Below are positions 1 to 9,616 of a DNA stretch of 50,757 bases, one piece after another. Source of the DNA: Lingula anatina (Eukaryota; Brachiopoda; Lingulata; Lingulida; Lingulidae); assembly GCF_001039355.2 (NCBI RefSeq), contig NW_019773636.1:8071-58827 (forward strand), given 5' to 3'. The translations under genes were made by a program, and so were the position numbers. The notes beneath the pieces are model-generated. The model was not told the DNA's origin. It saw only the letters and a list, made by a program, of their open reading frames with translations, and ran no database searches. Each line of letters begins with the position of its first letter. Position 1 is the stretch's first letter.

Positions 1-940
1 GGGAAATTGAACACTGCACCTGTTACACTAAACGAGAGAGTGCAAAGTCTCAGGTGCCTTGTTAAAAACAATGGGCAAAGGATGCACCTATTGCGTGCAT
101 TGAGTTGCCGATGTCATTAAAAGCGTGAACAGCACAATCAAGATCAAGTAATTTTACACGCCCCATCCGTTCATTGTCGATATTACGATAAAGATTATTC
201 AGTTTGGAGCCTTCCTTTGATATATATTTGTTCCCCCAGAAAATAAAACACTCGACAACGAACAATGGCCATGCGTTTAATATCAAGTACAATGTGCTAT
301 TGACTGTGAGCTTTCAATTGTGCATTCGTTCTCCGTTGTTGGAATAAACTAATATTCTAATGAAGCCGTTTGCAACTCAGATAATACATTTAGGCATCCT
401 CCTCGAAACTATATGAGATTGTTTATTAATCTTTTCATAGCACTATTTGTCCCTTAATTAGATGGCATCGATGACAGATGACAGTCATTTAGGAAAGGAG
501 TTCGGTTGTTGAGTTCTCGAGCCTATTATTCATACACTGTGTATTCAGTGTATGGCAGACAATGGGACAAATAGGCCTCCAGAAAGTTCTAGAGAAACCC
601 AAGTCCCGGCTCCAACTACACTATACATTTAATATATATATATATATATATATATAACCCTGGATTATTTATTGTGCTTTAATTTAGCTGGGATCACTGT
701 TTATGGTGTGATATTGAAATGTTTTTTTGCGCAGTTTTTTTCAGTGGATAGACGCCCTAAAATAGTCTCTACCCGCACCCCACCCCAGCCTCCCCGGATG
801 GCGTTCGAAAGATCCAGGTGTTTGATGATCGCATTAATGAAGAAGCACAGAATGAAATCAAGCAAAATGTTCCAAATGGCTGCCTCAACACAACCATCAC
901 ATCAGAAGGGGGATTATTTATTTATAACGACTACAAAAGT

Positions 941-1204
941 TTACACAGAGGAACAAGACTTTAGATCAGTCGACTGAAAATCTGTCCATCTATGACTGAC
1001 AGAGATATATGAGAGGGCACGGGGCGCCAGACGGCAACACGGGCCTTCCTGACAACTACTCGAATATTTCCTTGTTTGGTCTGCGACAACCGACAACAAA
1101 CTAAACAGAACTCCAGTGACAATTACAAACATACCTATACAATACACGTATGACCCGTTCGCTGAATTTTCCAGATGGATTAAAAATAAATGTAGTTGAT
1201 TCAT
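941..1204 (-). other. Unassigned short open frame with a hydrophobic segment
   Basis: This is an 87-codon frame opening with ATG. A hydrophobic stretch of about 20 residues (YVYCIGMFVIVTGVLFSLL) is followed by a cysteine-containing basic tail. I recognise no family, and no flanking exon joins it in frame. It may be a chance frame, a transposon remnant or a small membrane protein. I list it because it is the only frame in the first 4.7 kb with protein-like features. Confidence 0.12.
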
Positions 1205-1547
1205 GGAAAGCTTACTCCTTGAAAATACATTTCAACTGAATTCCCGGGATGCTGGGAATATTGATAAAAATATTCAGGTATTATCGGAACGTATCTCCCA
1301 TACAAAAATTATATTGTTTTACTTCGGCAACTAAATCAATACCACCCATCCCTCTAAGAAGCACTGCAGTTTTTTTTTTTTTTATTAAAATCCATTCAAA
1401 ACGTTTTCTTTAATATATGTTGTGGTGCATATAAATTTTGTTTTAACAACAAACCAGAGATGAAGTTACATAAGCTTCCAACGCCATAGTAAGTATAGAA
1501 TAACGTGTTTTTTGTATAAGAGGAAGGACGTTATTAGAGATAAAGCC

Positions 1548-1779
1548 TAGATTACATATAAAAATGCGATGCCCGTACGGTGCACGCATACTGCCCGTAA
1601 TACCCTTTTTGTACAGCGTCTGAGCGGAGGTAGACGGTAGCCGTACGAAATCGCACAGAATCGTGCGGATTTAAGGCCATGTAATGTAGACATACTTGGC
1701 GTAGCCCGTAGCTCCTTACCATTAAAAAAATCGTACTCACAATTTCATCGCGCGGCGCCCGTGTAAATGTAATCTAAGC
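1548..1779. mobile_element. Possible small MITE-like element
   Basis: The left end carries TAGATTACAT and the right end its reverse complement ATGTAATCTA, about 230 bases apart. Related cgtacgg and gcccgt motifs lie just inside. No clear target-site duplication is visible. The length and short terminal inverted repeats fit a non-autonomous DNA transposon, but a ten-base repeat could arise by chance in AT-rich DNA. Confidence 0.3.
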
Positions 1780-4765
1780 GCAAGACACGCCCTTATTATT
1801 TTTGTTTTCGATTTCGCGATCTTAACCGCAGTTAATTTAAGATGCTGAACGATCCCGAACCTCCCCCCCCCCCCCCCACTTGGTTTGTGAGAAGTCCGTT
1901 TCAATACACCATCCCAGTTGTTTGGTCAAGAAATCCTTATTTTTAATTTGCATTGTCCAAAGACCAACCGCTGCAGAGTGACAATGCCCGGGAAAATATC
2001 GATTGAAATAGACTGAGCGCGTGTAGAGGAATTATGACCGCTGATGAATTACATTTGTTTAATAAAAACAACAAATAAAAGCATCAAAACCACGCAAGCA
2101 TCGTTCAAAGTATTAAAAATGGAAAAAAGGACCATTTGACAGTGTTGGAATGGGCCAAAAACTGCAATGATTGACAGAGAATTGTATCATTTTTTGAGCG
2201 ATGATACAAACAGTTAGCAGTTAATTAGTTAATTGAATAATTGATGATTTACAATGGCCATGGTAGCTTTGGACATGCGTGGAGACTAGAACATATACTC
2301 TACATGATTTTACAAGGTTCTATGTACAATATCGTGCTCAGAATTCAATATGTCAACCTACAAATATTCGACAATATTACTTGTTGTATCGAACAAAATT
2401 TTATTATTCAGTAATCTTAAACAGGTTTAAGAGAGCGCGTTTTCAGATTGCACTGATTGCAATTCGAAATAAAGACAGAACTATGATGCAAGTATTAACG
2501 GCTTGATATACCTCGTATATCTGCTCGCTAATATATTCCAATGTTAGCCGATATTTGCCGAAGAATTCTACGTAGTGCTAAGGCAAATATTTGATATTTC
2601 CTGGTTTTGTCTAGTCGTTCTGTAAATACAGACAGGAGATTTTGTCAGTTTTGCGGGGGATTTTTGTATCGTGAACACTTTAAAATGCAAAATTAGCGGC
2701 GATAGGGTAAAGTAGAATCTTATTTTTTATGAAAATGCAAACAATATATAGCCGTCCGCGTGTATGGAAAAGGCCAGTAATAAAGGAAACACTCCTTTTT
2801 ATGTATAAACAATACCCCGAATACTCCCAATAATAAGATTCCCCTTTCAATTCGGTATCCCTCAGCGAAGGTATCAGCGAAGGTAACAAAAGCGAATATA
2901 TTTCAGAAAGAAGGATTCGACGATGCAATCTGATACATCGGATACTAGCTTATCGGGTCAAATCTCGTCATTTTAATGCCAGCATGTATATCATAAATAT
3001 TTACGAAAAGTGTCATTTTGTTTATCGATGGATACAGCTTTCTGTACACCTTGTACGGCGGTACTATCGATGTACTGTTTAAACTCTGTAACAATCTTCA
3101 GACAACAACACTTCAGTCTAACAACACTTCAGTCTAATTACTGCCAGTTCTGACTGTCTCCCACTATCGAAAACTGATTTTTAAACTTGATTACTCACTC
3201 TCTACTTTACAATTTCAGCTGTACTTGTTGTGTTATTCTGAAAATCTGCGTTGCGGTGTGCCTGATGTTTTACTTGTCTCACCTGTCGCATTTTGACTGA
3301 AGTCCCGACCACAACCTGAATATTTGGATTCTATCGCTAAGAAAAGCTTTTGACGCATACATGTATATGTACTCGGTATATGACTAAGAATTACAAGCGC
3401 CTCATGGGGAGTTCAGTGTAAACAAAAACAATTTCTTTGATTTTATCTAATCACTATCGCTATCATTCATACAATTTTATCTATAATTAGAGCTATCTCG
3501 TATGCATTTGAAGTCACAAATTTCAACCATAACAAAATATTATTTACTACGAAAAGCATTTATATTTTCATTACTCTCACTGTTTTACAAAAGGAAATAA
3601 ACAATACACATTTTTAAGCTAATTTTCTGGTATTTCTCAATGGCGGTCTGTTAAGATTGCCTCCCCGTCTATTCCATCAGTTTATATGTAGGAGCCTCTA
3701 TTGCTAATGTACTGAATGTTAAATTTGTGGTCCCTAGATAAATTCAAAATCATTCAAATTTTATTTGAAAGAAAAATCAAAAAGAAATAGCTCATGACAA
3801 GGGGCGGTTATAATGCAGTGGAAAACCCTTCACGTGCCAGCTCTTATTCATCACACAATATTTATTGCATTCTAAGTAGCAGTACTGCCCAGTCCTCAAA
3901 TAAAGGATAATTATCTATGTTCATATATTTTATTATAGTCCTGGTATCTATTATATTGCAAACAATGAAGTAACTATGGGCTGGACAAAGACCTGGTATA
4001 AATAGATTTTTAATATAGAAATTGCAAACTGAAGACGTCGACATGCTCCCCTACCATATCAGTTGTTTTGCTTGGCTAATTACAGGAAGCTTTATCAACT
4101 CAAGTGCACCAATTACGCCATATCAGCGCGATCGGGCAAAAGCACAGAGGGTTAAAATTAGCATAAGGTCATAAAGGGGAAACAAAGTGGGTCCTTGAAT
4201 AAAACGTTTTCAAAGGGCAGTTCTACAGAGATAAATGTACAGTAAAAATGCGTTTTTGTCATCAAGTAAGCCACATTGTAACTTGTACGTTAATGTTTGT
4301 AAGTTCTACCGATACAAAAGAGACATTAAATCTATTCCTTGATTTTCACGACCTTCCAAAATTCGTCACCCCGTCATATCTGATCAGATCCATAAGATAC
4401 GGGCCCTTGTCTCCTCGGTGGTATAATTCAAAAAGCCATGTTACCATTCACGGCAGAGAGAGGAACGAAGAAGGATAGCTGATTCAATTTCAATTTCGGT
4501 GTGACGATAGATAGTGGTTCCAGTTCCTTAAGTCTCGGTTTAATCAAGAAGTGAACTTTATTTAAAGTAAGAAAAACTTCAGGAGGGAAAGCGTAAATGA
4601 ATTAATGAAGCACCTCCCATAAATCGACTGGAGGCAAGCTGCAAGTGGAGAACACTTGTCAAAGTTGGAGGTCAACTAAGTCCACTTGAAGAGAGTGACC
4701 GCAAAGTCAACCAAAATTCAAAAGATATACACGTGTGTGAAAAGAAATATACAAGGTTAGACTGA

Positions 4766-4777
4766 ATGAGTGACTGA
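4766..4777 (+). promoter_or_regulatory. Minimal upstream open reading frame
   Basis: ATGAGTGACTGA encodes only Met-Ser-Asp and stops. It ends 58 bases before the chosen ATG of the deacetylase-like gene at 4836. If this stretch is in the 5' leader, such a uORF could reduce initiation at the main start. The transcription start is unknown, so its inclusion in the mRNA is inferred. Confidence 0.3.
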
Positions 4778-4835
4778 AGAAAATCGGTCGTACTCATCGT
4801 CAGCACCATCATCATCATCAACAGCATCTCAGACA

Positions 4836-5942
4836 ATGACTAGAAAAAACACAGGAACTTGGTATATCTTATTTATTTTGACAGCGTCCTGTTTGTTACT
4901 ACGAGAGCTCAGGCCAGTGGCGTGCTACGACCTGATATCCGGACCGCTAGCTCCATGTACGGAGCGCTTCTGCCAGCCCCCAGCTTGTCGCTGCCCGAGT
5001 CCTAACCCGCCAAATAATTTAAACCCCAGCGCTGTGCCTCAGATGGTCATAGTTTCATTTGATCTCGCCGTTACCGCGTACGTTGCCAGCTTCTTCGAAC
5101 AATTATTCCCCATCGACATTATCAATCCCAACGGATGCCCCATCGCAGCTACATTTTTCGTACCGGATCAGGAAAGGACGGATTACAACGCTGTCCGGCA
5201 GCTATACGCGCGGGGCCACGAGATCGCAAGTAACAGCCAGAGCAGACGACAACCTCCTCTGTGGTGGAACAGCGCCTCCTACTTGGACTACGTTTACGAA
5301 ATCTACGGACAGAGAATCAACTTGGAAACAGGAACAGATATACCCGAGGGTAAAATAACCGGTATGAGAGTGCCATATTTGCAGCCGGGAGGAAATAACA
5401 TGTACAGAATGCTGCGAGACTATAATTTCACCTACGATTCCTCCATGGTAACGGGACCGACGTCGGCACACAATTACGCAGTTTTCCCACCTTTCTATCC
5501 ATTCACATTAGATATCCCGCCAAATAATACACTCTGTGATATCTACCCTTCAAACTGCCCAAACGCATCTTACCCAGGACTTTGGGAAATTCCAATTAAT
5601 CGAATGTACGGCACAGACGGTCAAGGGTGCGCCATGATGGACGATTGCAAAGTGACCACCTCAGACGATACTTTCAATGTCTTGCTGGCTCAGTTTTTCT
5701 CGGAATATTACAACAGAAAGCGCGCTCCATACGGGCTTTATTTCCAAGGAAAGTGGCTGGAAAATAACCAAGCTTTTGATGGACTAAAGCGTTTTATTCG
5801 ATACATTAACAAAATGGATGACGTTTTCTTTGTCACTAGTAGCCAGGTTATTGAATGGATGAAACAACCGACGCCTCTGTCACAAATTAACAGCTTTGCG
5901 CCATGGCGGAGTAATAGTGGTCTCTGTGGAGAAAAGAAGTAA
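4836..5942 (+). CDS. Secreted chitin-deacetylase-like protein (CE4 fold, probably inactive)
   Basis: A single uninterrupted 368-codon frame. I chose the ATG at 4836 because it opens directly into a signal peptide (basic MTRKN, hydrophobic core, then RPVAC); the frame is open further upstream only through a GTG. A short Cys-rich linker (about residues 30-55) precedes a polysaccharide-deacetylase domain of carbohydrate esterase family 4, the fold of animal chitin deacetylases that hydrolyse N-acetyl groups of chitin. Recognisable landmarks are VPQMVIVSFD, GHEIAS, MRVPYLQPGGN, YDSSM and the GLYF-x-x-KWL segment. Key residues are changed: TFDD reads SFDL (residues 75-77), HSxxH reads NSQSR (133-137), and the late FFH histidine reads FQ. 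Metal binding and catalysis are therefore unlikely, and a chitin-binding or structural role is inferred. Lack of introns could indicate a retrocopy, but the frame is intact. It is tail to tail with the collagen gene. Confidence 0.88.
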   Translation: MTRKNTGTWYILFILTASCLLLRELRPVACYDLISGPLAPCTERFCQPPACRCPSPNPPNNLNPSAVPQMVIVSFDLAVTAYVASFFEQLFPIDIINPNGCPIAATFFVPDQERTDYNAVRQLYARGHEIASNSQSRRQPPLWWNSASYLDYVYEIYGQRINLETGTDIPEGKITGMRVPYLQPGGNNMYRMLRDYNFTYDSSMVTGPTSAHNYAVFPPFYPFTLDIPPNNTLCDIYPSNCPNASYPGLWEIPINRMYGTDGQGCAMMDDCKVTTSDDTFNVLLAQFFSEYYNRKRAPYGLYFQGKWLENNQAFDGLKRFIRYINKMDDVFFVTSSQVIEWMKQPTPLSQINSFAPWRSNSGLCGEKK

Positions 5943-6269
5943 TTTGAGCCATATCGTATTATATTCATTACTTGTTCAGTGAAACAAATTGTTATTTTCT
6001 ACTATAGATATATATTTTCTGTAAATAACAGTAGTTTTATCAAAAACACGGACTCGACTCATGTACAAATTCTGGTTACATCTAAGTATGATAAGGTTAA
6101 CACAAATATTTTTTACAAAACTGTCATTTTTATTAATACACTATATTATATTTTATATTCTTCATTTTATAAGGATTCACAACTGTAGATCTCATTATAG
6201 CTAAACCTTCAAATATCCCAGCGTATGCTACATTTACGGGAGGGGGGGGTGCTTTGTACACATAGTGAA

Positions 6270-6275
6270 AATAAA
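6270..6275 (+). terminator. Candidate polyadenylation signal of the deacetylase-like gene
   Basis: AATAAA lies about 330 bases after the stop codon, on the coding strand, in AT-rich sequence. It is the clearest hexamer before the next gene. Use is inferred; no cleavage site can be seen. Confidence 0.4.
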
Positions 6276-7483
6276 TGGCACTGTTATGACTGACATTTAT
6301 AACGTGTTTGAATCATCTGTCCAGGGATTTTTTACTAATTCATTATTTTATTGTTAATGATATTTTTATCGACATCACCTTATTGATTGAAGGCAAGGCA
6401 AATGGTAACGCACTGCATATTAGAAAAAAACAGATACTGCATGAACACTTACAGGTATGGTCTGACGTGGTAATTACAGTTTTCCGTTGAGAAATACGAC
6501 AGTGAGGGCACAACGATTATAGATAGACGTTGCAGATAATATTATATTATAATCAATTACAATCATTAAATTCTTGCGCTTTAACTGTCTTCATATTGGT
6601 CCTAAACGTGGGGTGGGGGTCTATTATTTAAGTAAACCAAAATGAAATAACTCAACCGATTTGAAAAAAAAAAAAAAATAAATAATAAAAAAACGAACAA
6701 ACATGCTAAATAAATATCAAATGAATTTAGCCTAATTTTCATAAAAGTTCACAAACCCTCTTTCAGTGTCAAATTATGGAGTTACATGCATGCATTTTGA
6801 GTGAATAAGTTCACTTCGCAGTTAGCTACACAATTACTTTGCGGTTAAAAAATCTTTTCCGCTGTCAAGTCCATCCACGAAGTATGTTATCTCCCGGCAA
6901 ATTTGCATTTTGTAGATAATCTTTAGTTCCGGAGTGTCTTAAATCTGTCATGGCAAGGAGGGTTACGGCGGTTAATACATAAAGAAACATACACGCGTCA
7001 CGCTTCTGGTGAATTAAGAAGTTTTAATTTACATCTTGGAACTTCTCCAGGACAAACTTTTTTCGTTTTAAATGAAACCCGCCTTTGATGGTTGTCATAT
7101 AAGCTTGCGTTTTTTACATTTTTTAACTTAAGACAAAACCTTTCTTTTTCTCTATACTTTTGTAAGAAATACAGATAAACTTTGACCTTATGAGTTACTT
7201 ATTTTACTGACAACGATCAAGGGGGGGGGGGGGTCATTAATCAGAATAACATTTTAATAGACTTTCCAGGGATAATCAATTTTTTTTTAAATCAACGATC
7301 ATGGCTTGTAAGGAGATGAATTTTTCATGGTATTAACAACAGTTCAATATATCTATAGTTAAGTCCAACAAAATTGAATTCCCTGATTTTACGTTTTTTG
7401 TCAAACGAGAATATCTGGCATAAGTAGTTCGATAATTGTTTGCAAGGCATTACATTATCCCTTGAAGCAGTGGTAGAGTTTAT

Positions 7484-7488
<5 letters not shown>

Positions 7489-7530
<42 letters not shown>
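7489..7530. repeat. AG microsatellite
   Basis: About 21 AG dinucleotides with one interruption (AAAG), lying roughly 300 bases beyond the collagen stop codon. Confidence 0.9.
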
Positions 7531-7531
<1 letters not shown>

Positions 7532-7633
7532 TTTTAAACACTGGTTTACGTCCCCGTTGCGATAGTTGAGAAGCCAGCAATTTTACTTCAGCACTATCAC
7601 ACCTTAAATCTTAAAGTCCAGCAAATTCAACTT

Positions 7634-7639
7634 TTTATT
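7634..7639 (-). terminator. Candidate polyadenylation signal of the collagen gene
   Basis: AATAAA on the minus strand, about 195 bases after the TAA stop at 7833-7835. Distance and strand fit, but use is inferred. Confidence 0.4.
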
Positions 7640-7832
7640 AAAGAATACATTTTTCACACTCCAGAAAGTTTGGTTCAAGTGCAGAATTCTAAAGCAAATA
7701 TAAAGAAACGCTTGCTTTTCATAAATTGGAACCGGGTTGCATTTCCGTTATCATCAAAGTCAATTAAACCAACGCCACCTCATGTCAATATGTTATAATC
7801 CAGTGCCCGGTTGGGCCGAAGGTACACATGTC

Positions 7833-9616
7833 TTACACAAGAAAATACTGAAGCTGTTGATTCAACTGATTATAGTTCGGGGCTGAGTAACAGTTCTGTA
7901 CAAACGCTTGCCGCATATTGGACTGCTGAACGAAATTGGACCACATCGTAGCCTGCTGGGCGCATCCCGAGGGCACTGGTCTGGGCTGTACCAAGAGGTA
8001 CATCTGTGTTGCCATGGCGGAGTAAAGGGGGTTTCGCAAACAGCCATACGGCATCTGTGTCCAATCCACGCAGAACTGCCGTTGTATCTGTTGGTAGTAG
8101 TTCTGCATGGCGCGACGATCAGCGGCCCTTTTGGTAGCGTTGAACATTTTCTCTGGAACCTGGAAGGCAGAAAATCATACCAAAGTTTTGAATATTTAGG
8201 GGAGATCTTGCGATGCACCATTGTAGCGCATAGTCCTAGGTCCAAACCCTATAACTATACGCTAAACTAGCTAAGGGAAGTGGGCGGCTTGTTTGTACCC
8301 ACTTGCACTTGTAGCTGAAGGAAGGGCTGAAGTCTATCCAGAGATACCCGTACAAGCCCGTAGCCAGGGGGGTTCGGGGGGTTCGAAGAACCGCCCCTTT
8401 TGCTGGGAAAAGGTCCACTCTGGGTAAATTTTGATCTAGGTACATGAAGTTTTTATCGGAAAAGGTCCACTTTTTCAGAAAAACAACCCCCCTTTTTGAA
8501 ATTGCTGGCTTGCCATACATTAACTTGCAACGCTTGAGTCGCTTACCCCCTTAATCTAACGTGTTTAATTTCAAGCGTTGCTACATGCGGTAGAACATCC
8601 ACAATTCTACTAACGAATGAAAATTATTCAGGCTCGTATGAAGAAAAGTATAAGCTGCAAGGGGGAATCATAAGTAGAAACACAATTAGCGACAGAGAAA
8701 GGGGAAATGGCAAAAAATGATGTAACTGATGTTGCAAGCTGGTTGAGAAAATAAGCCGCAGTCCTCGGCGCAACATTTTAATGATACACTGAAGTTTACA
8801 TTTAGTTTCAAAGCAGTGGAACCCAGCCCTCCCTTAGGTCTCTGCCCTTCGTGCTTATTACTGAACTGGTTGAAAAAAGTGCTCAAGCCCCACTACCGGT
8901 GTGACAGGAATGGTACATTGCTGTAAATCGTACTCCGTTCCCCATTAATTTGTACAGGTGGTCCATTATTGTCCCATATACTAACCCCAATATCTGACTA
9001 ATCCTAACTAGTACTAATCATATGGGACCTGGACTTCCATTCCTAGGACTACTGTACCATTCCTGTAACACCGGCTCCGCTCCTATCCCATAAACACATA
9101 ACGTTATTATAACTTAACCATAACGTTTATAAAACCAAAAAACATTATGGTAACGTTATTATAACGTTCTGTCGTTTGGTGTAATATCAGCAGATTGGTG
9201 TAATATCAGCAGATTCTTTCTCACCTGCCACAGTCCGCCCGCCCCAAGTTTCTGAGGGTCTACAGTCATTGGGGACCCGCCGTTCACGTTCATGACTGCC
9301 TTCCACGCTGCTTGCACGGATGTGTTGCTGCCGTCCGGAGGCTGAAAGTGAGCCATGAGACCTGAAGGTGCTCCTACGGGCCCAGAGTTTGGGCCGGGGT
9401 AGCCGCCATAATGAATACCAGTTGGGAAACCTCCCCCGAGACACCCTCCTGGGCCGCACCCCCCGCTGCCAGGAAGATTGACGGTGTAGGGATTCATCCA
9501 GTAAGACCGCCAAAGAAAGTTGACGTTATTCCGGGGGAATATCCCACACTGGTCGATGAGAGATACGGCTCTGCTTACCAGCGCTGTTGGATTCTGCCAC
9601 ATATTTCCGTTACACA
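7833..9616 (-). CDS. Collagen gene exons 17-18: C-terminal non-collagenous region
   Basis: Exons 9616-9225 and 8159-7833 encode about 240 residues, joined in phase 0 (the only phase-0 junction). Exon 17 has a Gly/Pro-rich patch ([18 protein letters not shown]); exon 18 is rich in Gln, Asn and Tyr ([23 protein letters not shown]) and ends FLV before TAA. It is not a fibrillar C-propeptide, C1q or NC1 domain; I do not recognise it. Paired cysteines suggest a disulphide-linked globular end that could register chains. Confidence 0.82.

Larger units (their letters stand above)
1..4700. other. Gene-poor region
   Basis: I find no convincing gene here. Open frames are short, have no recognisable domain and do not join across splice signals. 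The stretch holds a TA dinucleotide run near 632-656, a C homopolymer near 1863-1877, a duplicated 16-base unit near 3104-3139 and a possible small inverted-repeat element at 1548-1779. One minus-strand frame at 941-1204 (87 codons) has a hydrophobic segment that could be a membrane helix, but nothing else supports it. Confidence 0.6.
5943..7832. other. Convergent intergenic spacer
   Basis: This is the spacer between the convergent deacetylase-like and collagen genes, covering both 3' untranslated regions. It contains a G run near 7220-7231, an AG dinucleotide array at 7489-7530 and several A runs. I see no further gene. Confidence 0.6.
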
